Shown here piece after piece: positions 32,957-45,067 of a stretch of 64,000 nt of DNA. Both the position numbers and the translations under genes were made by a program. The stretch's first letter is position 1, and each line of letters starts with the position of its first letter. The DNA comes from Zarea fungicola. Lineage: Eukaryota > Ascomycota > Sordariomycetes > Hypocreales > Cordycipitaceae. Below the pieces are notes generated by a model that saw nothing but the letters and a program-made list of their open reading frames with translations, searched no databases and had not been told where the DNA came from. Where the stretch lies: assembly GCA_900169235.1 (NCBI GenBank), contig FWCC01000242.1, positions 25,386 to 89,385 on the forward strand, read 5' to 3'.

Positions 32957-34354
32957 TGTACATGATTGTCGGCCAATGCTATCTGTGTTGGTTAGTGGTC
33001 TTGTTTTTCAAAAGGGGTAGAAGGGGACTGTTTTTGCCCAGCGAGTGTAAGACTGTATTAATTCGAAAGAGTCATAATTAATAGTATTATTTTGAGTATA
33101 ACTGGCGTCTTGCACAACCAATGGTCAGCTAATAATAAGCTAATACCATCAATGGTAAAATCAGGTCACGCGGCGCGCGATAGAGCTTTCAATTGTCTAA
33201 TATCTGCCTCAAATGTTTCTGAGCGGACAGCTGGCGATTTTTGTCCTGAATGTGCAGAGTACTGTATAACCTTGAATTGAGTTGACAAACACAGCACTTG
33301 AAATGTACTACATGATAACACGTTGGCCAATCTCTGTTAGAAAACTGGGCTGAGGGATTCGATAGTCTTCAAGGTTGTCGAGGAGTACATGGGGTTCGAG
33401 GATATGCATTACCTCACAGCATCTACACAACATCTGCTCATACTGTCTCTGTCGCGCCCTCACCAGAGGCAGCGTACGACGGGAGGACCTGATTGGCTAT
33501 AATCGCGTAGCAGAACCTACTTTTGGTAAAACCCCACACAAATATATACACATACACATAGGTCATCTTTCTAAAGCCAGCAAAATGCTCTCTCTATAGA
33601 GAATGTATTTTAAAATGATTATTTGGCTATTTAAAGCCTACTTTTTTCTTTTTTTCCTTTTTTTTAAATTCTATGGCGGGCTATGCGCGCGCACTGGCGT
33701 GTACACAGCAGCCCCGGCTACTGAATTCACACTCTTTCACACGTAGGCACCGAGGGAGCATCAAATGGTTAACGAACAACCCTAACCTTAGAAATTAACT
33801 ATATATTAAATCTTTTAATGAATATTTAAAATAAAATATAAAATATAAAATATAAAACCCAGTATTAAAGAGTATTGACTATATTTAATATATATGTAAA
33901 AAGTAATTTCTATTAAAGATACTATATTCTCGATGTTATGCTCTTGGCTTTTTTTTCTGTTTCAGTTTTACAGCTGTTGCGTAGCGTGGTTAATATCATG
34001 CGACCGTATAGTAGCGTCGGATCACAATATTCGATGGCAGCACGCCTGGGACACCTCCCCTTTCCCGAAAAAAAAAACCTGCTTTGCTGTCCCTGGCTTT
34101 GATATTTCGCTTAACAGAATATTAAATGATTAAATGGGAGAGTTAGTTGCGATATTCGCCTTGGGATGCCGAACGGCAATGAAGTCAACTACTACCCCCC
34201 TTCCGGGATATTGCTCATTAGAGTAGACCGGAATTCTTGTTCGAATGAATGATTCTTAATATTTCCCTTTTGCCACATTAACTCCGCCATACAAGAGCTT
34301 CCTGTGAGGATGAAGAAAAAAAGGCGAAGAAGCAAAGAGCAAATATAAATAAAA
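32957..34354. other. AT-rich intergenic region
   Basis: 1.4 kb between the kinase locus (+) and the ISC1-like gene (-), convergent. From about 33600 to 33930 it is very AT-rich with short tandem units. A telomere-like CCCTAACC lies at about 33780. No intact gene or transposon ends were recognised. Confidence 0.55.
33786..33930. repeat. AT-rich tract with tandem AAATATAA-type units
   Basis: The stretch is almost free of G and C. It contains an 8-bp unit repeated about three to four times (roughly 33828-33857), followed by further A/T runs. It could be a decayed, RIP-mutated repeat or simple AT-rich spacer; no open reading frame or terminal repeat helps decide. Confidence 0.6.
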
Positions 34355-35941
34355 TTAATTTAAAAAAGAGGCAGTCTTGGTTTGGGGAAGGAGTGACTTT
34401 GCATTTCGAATATCCCATTCAAACTCACTGAGAGCCTTGAACTCACTTTGGAAAAAGAGGAGAGCGATTAAGCCATCGACTACGCCGCTCGCGAGGCCAA
34501 GACTGGCGAGAAGCATGAGGAGAAAGGAGACGTAGCTGTGTGGGCTAAACCAGATTGCGACGAGACAAGCAATCCAGATGAGGATGGCGAGGTAAAAATG
34601 ACACGCGCGCCAGGACTGCTGCCTCTTTTCACCGGCGGTGAATTCCGCAATCATGGCGAGGATTTCGCCGTAGAGCTGTTCTGAGGGTTGGTGATTGTCG
34701 AGGTCCATCCGCGGTTCCTCCAGTGTTGATGTTGTCGATGTGCGGGCCGTGCTGTGGTCATGATTGTCCGTTCGGCGACGGAGCGTGGCTTGCACGGCAA
34801 AATGGTCAGAGAGTGAGCAAAGGAGCTCGGGATGGCGCTGTGTCATGGCGACTGACGCCGAGGCGACATGCCATGTAGTGTCCGAAGCTGCCGCGTGTGA
34901 CGAGGCAAAGATGTAGTCGAGTCGTTTGCCGTCAGGGTCTGGTGTAGCCGGGTCCACGGGGCAGGTCTCTCCCTTGGCGAGACGCGCCTTCTTGTCTTTC
35001 GGCCAGTGCCATGTGTTGTACGGCCCGTCACTTGTGACGCCATTGACGTTGACGTTGTGTTCTGCTGTAGGCAAGGAAAGTGGTGAGGTTGCGGCGGCTG
35101 CGTCTGGGCTGTTGGGAAGGAGGAGTTTGGACGGGCCGAGAGAGCTGTGTGGATGCATTACGCGCCATACATCCCTTACTGGAGAGTGAGAGGTAATGAG
35201 ACGATGAGCAAAGGATAAGGGGAGCATGTTGAAGTCGCCCATGGCAAGTACAAGGTGGCCGCGCTGGGAAGCGGCGCGGAGCAGCTTGGCGAGGAGCCAG
35301 GCCTGTGCTGTGCGGTGGGCAGTGTATTGACTGTGAGGTTTTGTACCGTAAGGGGCATGGGTCTTTTTCATATTAGCAATTGCTTTAGTTTTCTTTCAAA
35401 AAAAAAACATGATGGTCATGATTAAAGTCAATATATATGCATATATTAGCAGCTTACTTACATGGGTGTTAAAGACTTCTACGACATCCCATTTCCCTGG
35501 GCCGAATTGAATCACCGCCGAAGCAATTCCTTTACCTGCATACCAATCACCTCGAAAAAATGCAGAAGGTCGACCGTTGAGTGGGTAACTCCTCATATCA
35601 GACTCGATGATGGGCCATTTGGAGAGGATTGCGAGCCCAGCGCCAAGAAGGCCGTTGGCGTAGAACTTGCCATGGGGGAGGATGTGGTGAGTGGCACTTC
35701 GGATGGCCTCATAGTCTTCCCGGACCCAGCACTCTTGGAGGCAGACAATGTGGGGGGTTGGGCTGGCAGATGGAGAGGTTAAGGTGGTGGACTTGGCGGT
35801 ACTGGCGATTTGTCGCCCAATTTCAGCGAGACGCTGGGTGCGAAGGGCGGAGAGGTGGAGGAGACCCCAGCAGTTTAAGGTGAGGAGGTTGATTTCCGAT
35901 GGGAGATGAGACTGCTGGTTTCGGGGTGGGCCGTTGCCCAT
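34355..35941 (-). CDS. ISC1: Inositol phosphosphingolipid phospholipase C / neutral sphingomyelinase-like (ISC1)
   Basis: Two exons: 35941-35462 and 35362-34355 on the minus strand (intron 99 nt, GTAAGT donor, CTAAT branch), giving 495 residues. The fold is the endonuclease/exonuclease/phosphatase family. Visible motifs are LLTLNCWGL (Asn23), CLQECW (metal-binding Glu70), GLLGAGLAILSKWP (the P-loop-like stretch typical of Isc1), NTH joined to THAPYG across the intron, GDFNMLP, and the catalytic SDHFAV near the end of the domain. Two C-terminal hydrophobic helices (about 425-470) anchor the protein, as in yeast Isc1 and mammalian neutral sphingomyelinase 2. The predicted reaction is hydrolysis of inositol phosphosphingolipids to ceramides at ER or mitochondrial membranes. 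The frame continues upstream to 36022 but lacks an ATG there; the first ATG is at 35941. Confidence 0.92.
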
Positions 35942-38608
35942 GATGAGTGTGTTTCTTTGATGCGAGGTGTCGAGTGCTTGCAAGGTGGTGTTGATGCGTG
36001 GATTAGTGTTGCGGTGGTCCAACGGCGCTAGTTCTTCCAGTTGCTGCTAGTACTGGTAGTCAGTCGAGCCGAGCCCAGGACCGCATTTGGACTATGTATT
36101 TTTTTGCGTCGCCGAAGAAGTTAAAAATAAATAAAGATAAAAATAAAAACGATCTAAAAAAAGCTAAATGTTTGAAAATTATGAATTCATGTCCTATGAC
36201 GTATGAGTAATATGCATGTCTCTGATGTTTCTGACGATGCAGGCAAAGTGTATGCATGGAATGGCGCAATGGAGAGGCGCTGGCTTGCAGTAGTTTGTGG
36301 CCACTTGATGCGATTGCGGTGCTGCCGTCGTGCGCTGCACACCCACTCAACTTCTCACTGTATTAAAATGAACTGCCTGGTGTGTGATAACCTAGGTAAC
36401 TAGTAGCGGAAGTTGGTGCATAGTGTTGTGCATATGCATGAGCAAGCTGGCGGGCTGGCATTGGCTAGGTCTGCATCGCGTTTGCGCTGGCAATCTGACC
36501 AGCTGATGCAACCACAACTCGAAGTGCACATGGTTGACGCCAGCTTAGTGTATTATTTATTATCAACGAGAGGTAAAGCAATTCGTTCGTCGGACTAGCT
36601 ACTGGTAACTACTGGCTACAATTCGCCACGAGCTGTTCCTGTCTTCCCATCAAGTCGAAACCATCCGGAATTAGGCCCGATTTCTTTCCGAAGGAGCAAA
36701 GACAGGGTCGATGGAAAACGAAGGATAGATTCGGCTCACTCGATGGCGCTAACGACCAAAAGTACTAGAAGAAAAATGGAAAAAGTACACAGTAAAATTT
36801 CAGCGACCGATGGGGCGAGAAAAAAAAAAAAGGTACATCCTCACGGCGCTCCATCTGAACGGCTCCGACACCCGCTCCGGAGGACCCTAGCCCATTAAAG
36901 ACAAGAAGCTGGAGCCATAATCCACTCTATGATTGTGTCGTCGCGCGACGCTGTCACGCAGTTTATGATTGACGAGAGAGAGTTCAGAGGGAAAGAAGAG
37001 ATAAGGAAGTAGACAGGGAACCAAAATCCAATTCGGTACATGGAGAAGGCTAAAAAGAAACACTGTCCGATCCAGCACCGACATGCCAATGATGAAGAGC
37101 GTCAACTACTACCTCCTGGTACTGAAGGCAACTAACCAGAGTCTTCTCCACAAGAATAGCTAGGCGCCTACGGGGCAATTGTTAGTCTCCCCCTCATTAC
37201 CCTTTTGACAGGGCTCCAAGGCTCGTACTCTCTGCCCCGGGATCGGCCTTCCTGTTGTACATACTTTTGCACGCTTACAGGTTTCCTCTATGCCATTTAC
37301 AGGCTGGTACTTGCACAGGGACGTTGCAAGCCAGACAAGGGGGCTTATTTTGGGGCATTGGTGAGCCGAGGCGAGTGGAAACCCGAAATTCATGCGAAGC
37401 AGGTTAAAAGAAAAAAGAAGGAGAAGAAGACAAGGAAAACTTTGATCGTGAAATTATCAACGGCATAAAAGGAAACAGTGACCCCATCAACCTTTATCCG
37501 TCGCATCATAATAAATGAAACTCGTGAAAGCAGCCAATCGTATCTGTTGATTCCTACTTATTTTCGTCTAGCAACGAGGCGTCCACCACGTACGTATCTG
37601 GTTATCTATATTGATTACCCCAAATTGCCCCAAAACTCACGTACGCCCTCGGCCGGTACACGTGCCAGCGCAGGTCGTCGGAATGTCGTTGGCTTCCTTA
37701 CTTATGAACACTGTCATGATATTTGAAAATCGATGGGGTCAAAACATGAATCCTCTGCCCAACCTATACATCCATGTACCTTTCGGCACGCTCGTTTAAA
37801 AAAGACCTCTCCAATTATTCTTCGCCACCTAGCCCACAGTTTTAGTAAAAAGTAAACCTTTTTTCGCCTGCATTAGTAGACAAGAAAGGCAACGAGGGAG
37901 CCTAGAGCTGGCCAACCAACTTCAGCGGCCTCTTACTTTTATTTCCTTACTGTCAAACTTAGCAAAGCCCCCGAATACCGGACCGCTCGCTCCATCTTTT
38001 TGAATCGAAGGGGGGTCCCTTGCTAGCATTTTTGCCCGGACCAGGTCTTTTTTAGTCTGTTTTTTTTCCTGCTTGGTATTTGGCATCCCAGCCTGGTTTG
38101 CGCAAATCGGGCAGGTGCACACTTTGCTTGTGGCAAGCTTACTACAAAGGGCCCTTTTGTATCTCCCAATTTTTGCCCTCATTTCCCATTTCCCATTCCC
38201 AAGTATCCCCTTCTCCGTGCTTCCGTAAATATATCTATCTAATAGCCTTCTGTTCAAGGCAAACTTTCATCTCCCTTCCCCTTCCCTCTCGCTCCTCCGA
38301 TTCTACTTTTGCCTGCCCGCCGCCATTCCTCTCTCCCCTTCTACGTCCAATCACCATTTGTAAGGACCTTTTTAGTTTTTTTAGTTTTTTTTCAAGAGGA
38401 AAAAGACTCTTTGCCTACCTAGTGTTGTGTTTGTATACAAACTGTTACTTTGTTTCCTTTTCAACCTATCACAACATCCGTTCCGACCTAGGCCGCTCTC
38501 CTCGTCTCTTCTCACCATCAACCTCACATTATCTCTCCTCTCCCCATCTCTTGTTCCTCGCATCATATTATTATTGAGAGAATTGCTATCATTTGCCTTT
38601 TATTCAAC
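35942..38608. other. Long divergent intergenic region, no supported gene
   Basis: About 2.7 kb between the ISC1-like start (-) and the ABM-like gene start (+). From about 38170 to 38608 the plus strand is strongly C/T-rich, a typical promoter and leader. Short ORFs elsewhere are without family resemblance. Confidence 0.5.
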
Positions 38609-39398
38609 ATGGCCACTTGCGAAGTTACTCAACTTTCCATCGTCACTTTTCGTCCTGACCTCTCGCCCCCATACAACCCCCCGTCTCCGCCATCGGCCTT
38701 CCTCGACGTCGCCGCCAAACTTCAAGCCGTCCCTGGCGCGCGCGCTTCCTATCTCGGCTACCAACTCGAGGATTCGCGCAAATGGATCTGGGTCGTCCGC
38801 TGGGCCACCGGTGCTGCTCTCGATGCTTTTCTCGCCTCGCCCTCGTATTCCCGCTGGTTCAATAGCCTGCGCGCCGTCGCCGACACTTATGCAAGCTGCC
38901 GCTCCTTCCTGCATGGCAATATTGCCGCCTCTCTCAACAGCCCATGCACCGAAGTGATCACTGCCTTTGACACCGAGCCCGAGTTTCTCCAGGAGAGATT
39001 GAAGCCCTTTGCGCGGTGCTTTGAGAGAGAATTCATCTCCGGTTATCATGCCCTCAGCTTCGGCAAATGGCTGCCTGTAGTATATGATGGCGTCTCCCCG
39101 CCTGTCGGCCACTCTGCAGGCATGCTTATCGGCTGGGACAGCAAAGAGGCACATCTCGCCCAACGAGGCGAAGGAATGCGTATGTTTTTTTTTTGACCGT
39201 CTTATTTCCCCTTTATTTAGAGATCCATTGCAATTCATTATACTAATACGAAACAGCCATTGACCGCCACATTCACTACATTCGCGGCGGCCGCAAAACG
39301 TTAGGCGTGGTAAGCAAACACCTCTACCATTCCTTTACCTCTTACACCAGAAACTAACAACCTTACCGCAGTATCACGTCAACTTTACTCGTCTATGA
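38609..39398 (+). CDS. Small dimeric alpha/beta-barrel-like protein (ABM/EthD-like), function unknown
   Basis: Three exons: 38609-39179, 39257-39309 and 39372-39398 (introns 77 and 62 nt; TACTAAT branch in the first), giving 216 residues. The last exon codes only eight residues plus stop. Two halves of about 100 residues each seem to repeat a ferredoxin-like pattern: VTQLSIVTFRPDL and WIWVVRWATGAALDAFLASP in the first, FGKWLPVVYDGV and AGMLIGWDSKEAHLAQ in the second. The pattern fits the dimeric alpha/beta-barrel superfamily (antibiotic-biosynthesis monooxygenase or EthD-like), usually small oxidases or stress proteins. No signal peptide is seen. The leader is long and C/T-rich, pointing to good expression. 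The fold call is tentative and no substrate can be named. Confidence 0.7.
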
Positions 39399-41247
39399 CT
39401 TGCGGCCGAATAATATTTTTACCACTTGACGAATACCTCATGATAAATTAGCGTTTTATTTCTGGCACTACAACCCTGCTCTTTATCGCCGCCTCCAAAA
39501 ACGATGGCTGGCTACGGTTCCAAGCGCAACTTGGTTTTATGAATACATTCATTCTGGCATGCGCCAAAACCCTGCCCCTATTGTAATTTTTTTTTTTTTT
39601 GCCAGAGAATTGTTTTCTTTCTCTGTGTATATAAACGGCATTTTCCCTTTTTTGCCGCAAGTAAGAGGCCATATGTTGGACTTGGCACCGGGCTAGTGTG
39701 TTCCCGGCCCCTCCGATACCGCTTGCCCGTGTAACTCGTAGACGTCAACATCTTGGGGACGGCTAACCCTGTCTCACACTATGCTCAAATATTCTCTACA
39801 GGTCCATGCTGGCTGGGTATGACAAGCATTTAATATCTCAGCTGAAGCAATCGCCCGATCCGTTAGACTTTGGACGACTCTGTGCCCACATTGGCTGCCA
39901 AACACCATGGCTCATCCACATGTACTTTGTGAAACGTGATGTATGCCATTTCATATATGACGCAATTGTACTCCATCATGTAATCGTTACATGCTGGAAT
40001 GTGACTACTCGTGGTTATACTGGAATCGACATTGGGCTGACCAGAAGTCTACAACTGCGCCATTTTGCGTTGAGTATAAGCACCTACTCTTACTTGGGTG
40101 GCAGCCGTCCGATGCGAGACACTAGCCGGTAACATATTTATGGCCATCCCATTTGATTTATTACCATTCTGGGGCCCAATCTTATGTTGCGGGCGAGATA
40201 TGCCTCACAGAAGGCGCGTGTATGTTTTGAGGCGGGCAGCTGTCCGTCTGATATGGCTGCAGCAGTAGGCCGAATTGCGGAACCTTGACCAGAAATCGCT
40301 CTAATCTCGACTCCATATGCGTCCGTAAACGGCAAACTGGGTTACCTGTGGCATATTTCAATTACTTTTAGTGTGTTTTTGCTAATGAACAAGGCAAATA
40401 ATACATCAACTCCATCTTTGCCGTCTAATGCTCACGACACTGCGTTGAACCTGCCCATTTCTTTGCCAAGTTGGAGTCGCAGGGGAGTATACAAAGACCT
40501 TAAATTAGCAGAGCGAATCCAACCTATCTAGATTTTGTCACTGCGTAACATCGAGAATAACTGCAGGCTTGGCTCTCGTTGACGCTCACTCCTGGCTCCT
40601 CCGGAATGGCAAAATAATGTACCAATGTTGGAGGGGAATGGGATTTCCATGTCGAACTTTTTGACTGAATAGTGCACAAAGAATTGAATATTTGTATTTG
40701 CGTCAACATGGTTCCATAAGGGAGACGTCTACTTTGATGAACTTGTTGAGAAACAACATCTAAATTTACGCTTACAAGTTACTAGCAGCATCTACAGGGG
40801 GAGCTGGTTCCGCCACGCCGGCCCCGATCCCTTCCCAATTCTGGTCTCCACTATAACGGGAAGCTACAGTGTTGGCAGAAAAAAAGATGGTCTCTCGGAT
40901 ATGCCACAACCTCTAATCTTGCAAAAAAGGGGGAAACAAGCTACATTTCACACAGTCACTACCACGAATAAGGCAGCACAATATCTGGCCATTCACTCAA
41001 TTACAAAAGGCAGCGATACGCGATTACAAACACTCTTAAATTTCCGCACCGTGATAGAAAGGGAAGGAAGAGGGAGCTTTGCGCCGATGACTTGATCTCG
41101 ATAACCCCTAACCCGGCCAAGACTGGTGACGCCGCTTGAAAGACGACCTTTGAACATCTACAACGAAGGACGAAGTGCCTTTTTACGCATCGGCCTAAAA
41201 GCAACACATAAGGACACACATACACACACACACACAACAGACTTCCA
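39399..41247. other. Intergenic region
   Basis: 1.85 kb between two plus-strand genes, with a T-run near 39588-39600 and a CA microsatellite just before the next start (about 41222-41236). No gene or RNA was recognised. Confidence 0.55.
41222..41236. repeat. AC microsatellite in the leader of the deacetylase gene
   Basis: A run of alternating A and C ends about 11 bp before the ATG at 41248, preceded by a second short ACAC stretch from 41213. It lies in the presumed 5' leader. Confidence 0.8.
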
Positions 41248-42054
41248 ATGCCCCGCATACCCTTCCTCCGCCTGCCGACCAAGCTTCGGCGGCAAGTCCG
41301 CCGCAACCGCATGGCCACTCTCATACTCCTCGCCCTCCTCGCCCTCCTCCTCCTCCTCCCGCTTTGCTCTCTCTACTTCGTCTACAAACCCCCACACTAC
41401 CTCATCGGCTACCTCCGTGCCCGTTACCCCGATGTGCTATTCGAAGAGACCACGACAGAAAAGATCATGGCGCTCTCGCTGGACGACTCACCTTCGGTGC
41501 ACACCGACGAGATCCTCGCCACGCTCGCCGAATTCAACGTCCACGCAACCTTTTTCGTCATTGGCTCCCAAGTCGAAGGGCGCGAGGCGACGCTTCGCAA
41601 AATCGTCGCCGCGGGCCACGAGCTCGCCAACCACGCCATGAACGACGTGCCCTCCAAGTCGCTCAGCCTGGACCAGCTCGAACGCGAGGTCGGCGAGGTC
41701 AAGGAGAAGCTTGTCGCGGCGTACGCGGCCGAGGGGAAGATCCTGCCCAACAACTACTTCCGGCCCGGCTCCGGCTTCTTCAACACCAAGATGCGCGACA
41801 TGCTGGGGAACCGCGGGTACCGGATCACGCTGGGCAGCATCTACCCGCACGACCCGCAGATTCGGTATCCGGCGCGCAACGCCAAGCACATTGTGAGCAT
41901 GGCGCATCCCGGCGCCATCATCATCTGCCATGATCGTCGGGAGTGGACGGCACCCATGCTGCGGATGGCACTGCCGAAGCTGCAGGCGGAAGGGTACAAG
42001 ATTGTGACGATTACGGACTTGGTCAAGTCTGTTGAGCCGTTGGGTGGGAGGTAA
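41248..42054 (+). CDS. Polysaccharide (chitin-type) deacetylase, NodB domain, signal-anchored
   Basis: Single exon, 268 residues. A basic N-terminus is followed by one hydrophobic helix (about residues 22-46), which should act as a signal anchor and place the catalytic part in the secretory lumen or outside. The NodB homology domain (about 70-260) has motif 1 SLDD (Asp79, Asp80), motif 2 HELANHAMND, motif 3 RPGSGFF (172-178) and motif 5 CHD (His228). Motif 2 departs from the usual H-(S/T)-x-x-H: after His129 the position of the second His is Asp133. Classical deacetylases remove acetyl groups from chitin or related polymers with a metal held by Asp-His-His. The changed ligand is shared, as far as I recall, by a subgroup of NodB proteins, so activity is likely but substrate and metal are unsure. 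GC content is higher than in its flanks. Confidence 0.88.
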   Translation: MPRIPFLRLPTKLRRQVRRNRMATLILLALLALLLLLPLCSLYFVYKPPHYLIGYLRARYPDVLFEETTTEKIMALSLDDSPSVHTDEILATLAEFNVHATFFVIGSQVEGREATLRKIVAAGHELANHAMNDVPSKSLSLDQLEREVGEVKEKLVAAYAAEGKILPNNYFRPGSGFFNTKMRDMLGNRGYRITLGSIYPHDPQIRYPARNAKHIVSMAHPGAIIICHDRREWTAPMLRMALPKLQAEGYKIVTITDLVKSVEPLGGR

Positions 42055-44197
42055 AACTCCCTCTTCTTTTTTATAAAAAAAAAAAAGGAAGAAAAGTGGG
42101 TGTAATAACAGCAAAATAAAAGAAGAATAGAACTTGCGGCGTTTTAAACATGGAAAAAAATACTACAACACCAACACGTTGGCATGGGAATGGGAACGGT
42201 GTTTTTATTTGGGAGAGACAAGAACAGGGAGGGCATTTTAGGCATACTACTTATATTACATTGTTTTTTTTTTAACGCCCATGGTCTATATCATTGCGGC
42301 ATGGACACACCAACACGCCAAAGCAGGCTTCTGTACTTCTTTTTCTTCGTTTTTTTTTCGTTCTTTAATGTGTTCTAGCCATCGCTTTGATTTTATTTTA
42401 TTTTATCTTCCATACACCGTTTAGGCACCTCTTTTTCCAGTTCTTTCTGTTCCTGTCTTGTAATGTCAACGTATGTAAGCGGTGTTGCGATATATATGGA
42501 CGGGCTTCCATTGTAAATTTACTATCAAAATATTTAAAAACGAGTTAATCCATATCAAAATTATTTCAACGAACTGTATTGATCTTTGACTACAAAAATG
42601 ACGAGAAATTTAGCGCAGAGAGAGACCATGAAGTCGGGTCCCAAAGCAAATCGGGGGGGGACGCGAAGCATGGACTATAGGTTTCAACAGAAGACTCTGA
42701 TAAAGAACTATATACGCATGACTGTTTACATGTTTAGTAGTGAGACATAAAGATACGGAAGAAAGAAAATAGCGTCGACGTTAAATTCTGCCTGGTTTAC
42801 CCAGATTGCTGTTCAAACTACAAGGCGCACGTCTTCTTCCATACAGGCAGGTCGGTCATGCATAAATCGAACACCCGCCCCCCAAAAAATTGTCCAAGTC
42901 GAAGATCGATTTCATCTCCAGATAAGAACGGCGGGGGTATAGCACTAGTCAGGAAATGCGATGATAGTTTTCTTGTCAGTTGTCGACTGGTCAGTAGGTA
43001 GGTCTTGCTCATGCGAATGGACAGACCTCATACTCTGCGTGGGCACGGTGGTGGGTGGGCTCCACACTCACGGCAACGTCCCCAGACAGGAAGGTTCCCA
43101 TCTTCCCCGCCATGTCATTCACAAGTTGCAGGGAAATGGACGTGTCCTTTCAGATACGCCCGCACGCAACCATCATCGCCGGTACATACAATATCGCGAG
43201 GCATGGCGGGGGGCGGCGGTCACACTAACTAATGCTTATTTTGTTTGTAACGTGTCCCGCTGCAAATTCCGGGCATACATGCCCAACCACTTAATATATT
43301 GTTCTTCCTGTTGACTGACCGGGGGAGGACGAGAAGTCTCCTTCTATAATCGGGCCCTTTTTTTGATAATATTATAAAGACTTGTGTTTAACCATGTGAG
43401 GTGTCCTGCAGTACAGGCCCAGATGGTGTGGATGATCACTCACCCTTGTAGCCACTGGCATGCAGGTTGACACCTCCGTCCGGGGTAAATGAATAGTGCT
43501 TGAAACTATATGCCGCAGTTTGTTCTCTATGGAACATCATTTTGTGTCTCCGCAAGGACGCTAGCTTGGGGTGCCTATCGCCGATATATAGGTTGCACGA
43601 GCGTCAGGCATCCCATGGGAGCATGCTGCATGGCCCTAACGCAAGACAGGACACTACGACTATCGGCACTTGACACGCCACTACCCACCTTGCTCCGGAC
43701 GCAAATCACTCAGTAGAATCATTCATCACAGGCTTGCATGTTTATGTAGGCAGCAAATAAATGCAAGTATATTGGAAAGTGCCGTCGTGGCGGAGTAAAA
43801 AGAGTCAGTTAACTGTAAACCGTAATTTCGGTAATGCAAATACAAATCAAGGAAAAATCGTCAAGACATGTGTCAAGTGTGTTCCGTCGTCATCGGCAGT
43901 GATCCCTTCTATCAAATAAAACGCCTTCTCCGTTAAAATAAGCCAGCAGTCCAGAAATTGACAAGCCTGGTAGCCTGTCGTGTGGTCTCTCAAATTGCTG
44001 ACCGGGTTGTATGTAAAGTGGTCCGATTCCTGTCCGCTCGTTGCATGCCTGATGCATAGCTCAAAATAAAATAAAAACCTAAGTGTGTGTGTGTGCGGTA
44101 AACGAGCGAGTCGCCTAGCAAATGCGCCCTTCCGCGAGTATGTCGTTGAATATGTACAGCCGAATATGAGGGGTTAATTGTCGTAGGAAACCAAAGC
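42055..44197. other. Convergent intergenic region
   Basis: 2.1 kb between the deacetylase (+) and the Ser-rich gene (-). It contains A- and T-runs (42078-42087, 42264-42273) and a short GT tract near 44083-44095. No gene was recognised. Confidence 0.55.
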
Positions 44198-45067
44198 TTA
44201 GATCCAGAGCGCAGGAGCCGGCGCCGGCGTATGGTCTGGGAAGAACGTGCTGGTGAGACTTTGTACGATACCCAGGTAGTCGTCGGCGCTGAACTTGCCA
44301 AGGCCACGGGAGCTGATGTAAAGCTCTTCTTCCTCGTCGATGGATTTCAGCTGGGTGCCAGTGCTGTACTCTTCGGCAAGCTCGCTAACCTGAGCGAGTT
44401 CCTGGCCGAAGGGGTGCGATTCTTTGGTTCCCACGCTGGGGATGTTGGGCGTTGGAGCTGGCGTCAGCAACTTTGGTGCAACATTGTTGGAGCTATGCGA
44501 GGCAGATGATGCGCGCGTAGACGTAGACGAGGCGCGGGAGAAGGCCAGGCCAGGTCTTGAGGTGCTTGACATGTCAGAGTCGCGGGATTGGCGGGTACCA
44601 GAGCGCCTGCGGGCTAGGGCTTCGTATGACGCCTTCTTGGTATGTGATGGTGAGCGCTTAGGGATACTTGGTGCCGCGGGATCCTGGATTTTAGTCTGAC
44701 CGCCTATCTGATTGGGTGTCTGGAAGTAGCAGGAAAGATGGTTTGGCTCCGGTGTCGGCGAGCAGGAGTCACGTTCCCCAGGTGCAACATCAGGGCTGGT
44801 GGGAGGGGTAGACTCGGCAGTGTTGTAAGTCTCCGTGTCAGAGTCGGCAGCCTTGGAAGAGGTCGAGTTGCTGCGGGAGGCGCGAGGTAGATCGGGCGCA
44901 CTGTAGGTCAAGATGTTGGTGGTGTGAATGAGCTCGACAGGACCAGATATCTTGGGGCGAAACTCGGGGGTCTTGGTAGTGTTGCTGCGCTTCATGAAGC
45001 CATGGCCCGAGTCCGTCTCGAGGCCCAGCTTGCGCCGGGAAGTGGTAAAGGCTCGCGATAGAGACAT
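44198..45067 (-). CDS. Disordered Ser/Thr-rich protein with a CRIB-like stretch, function unknown
   Basis: Single exon, 289 residues, starting at the ATG at 45067. The protein is rich in Ser, Thr, Pro and Arg and mostly disordered, with no membrane segment. Near the N-terminus (about residues 39-60) PKISGPVELIHTTNIL resembles the I-S-x-P-x(3)-x-H-x-x-H core of Cdc42/Rac-binding (CRIB) motifs, but the second His is Asn. The C-terminal 60 residues (QLKSIDEEEELYISSRGLG and DDYLGIVQSLTSTFFPD) look more ordered and may be the conserved part. If the CRIB reading holds, it could bind a Rho-type GTPase; that is inference only. Reliable points are the continuous frame, start context and ordered termini. 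Confidence 0.65.
   Translation of the reverse strand: MSLSRAFTTSRRKLGLETDSGHGFMKRSNTTKTPEFRPKISGPVELIHTTNILTYSAPDLPRASRSNSTSSKAADSDTETYNTAESTPPTSPDVAPGERDSCSPTPEPNHLSCYFQTPNQIGGQTKIQDPAAPSIPKRSPSHTKKASYEALARRRSGTRQSRDSDMSSTSRPGLAFSRASSTSTRASSASHSSNNVAPKLLTPAPTPNIPSVGTKESHPFGQELAQVSELAEEYSTGTQLKSIDEEEELYISSRGLGKFSADDYLGIVQSLTSTFFPDHTPAPAPALWI

Noticed and set aside
33775..33790. Telomere-like CCCTAACC
   Set aside because: Only about one and a half repeat units are present; too short to call an internal telomeric array.
35941..36022. 27-codon upstream extension of the ISC1-like gene
   Set aside because: The codon at 36022 is TTG, not ATG; the first ATG in frame is at 35941.
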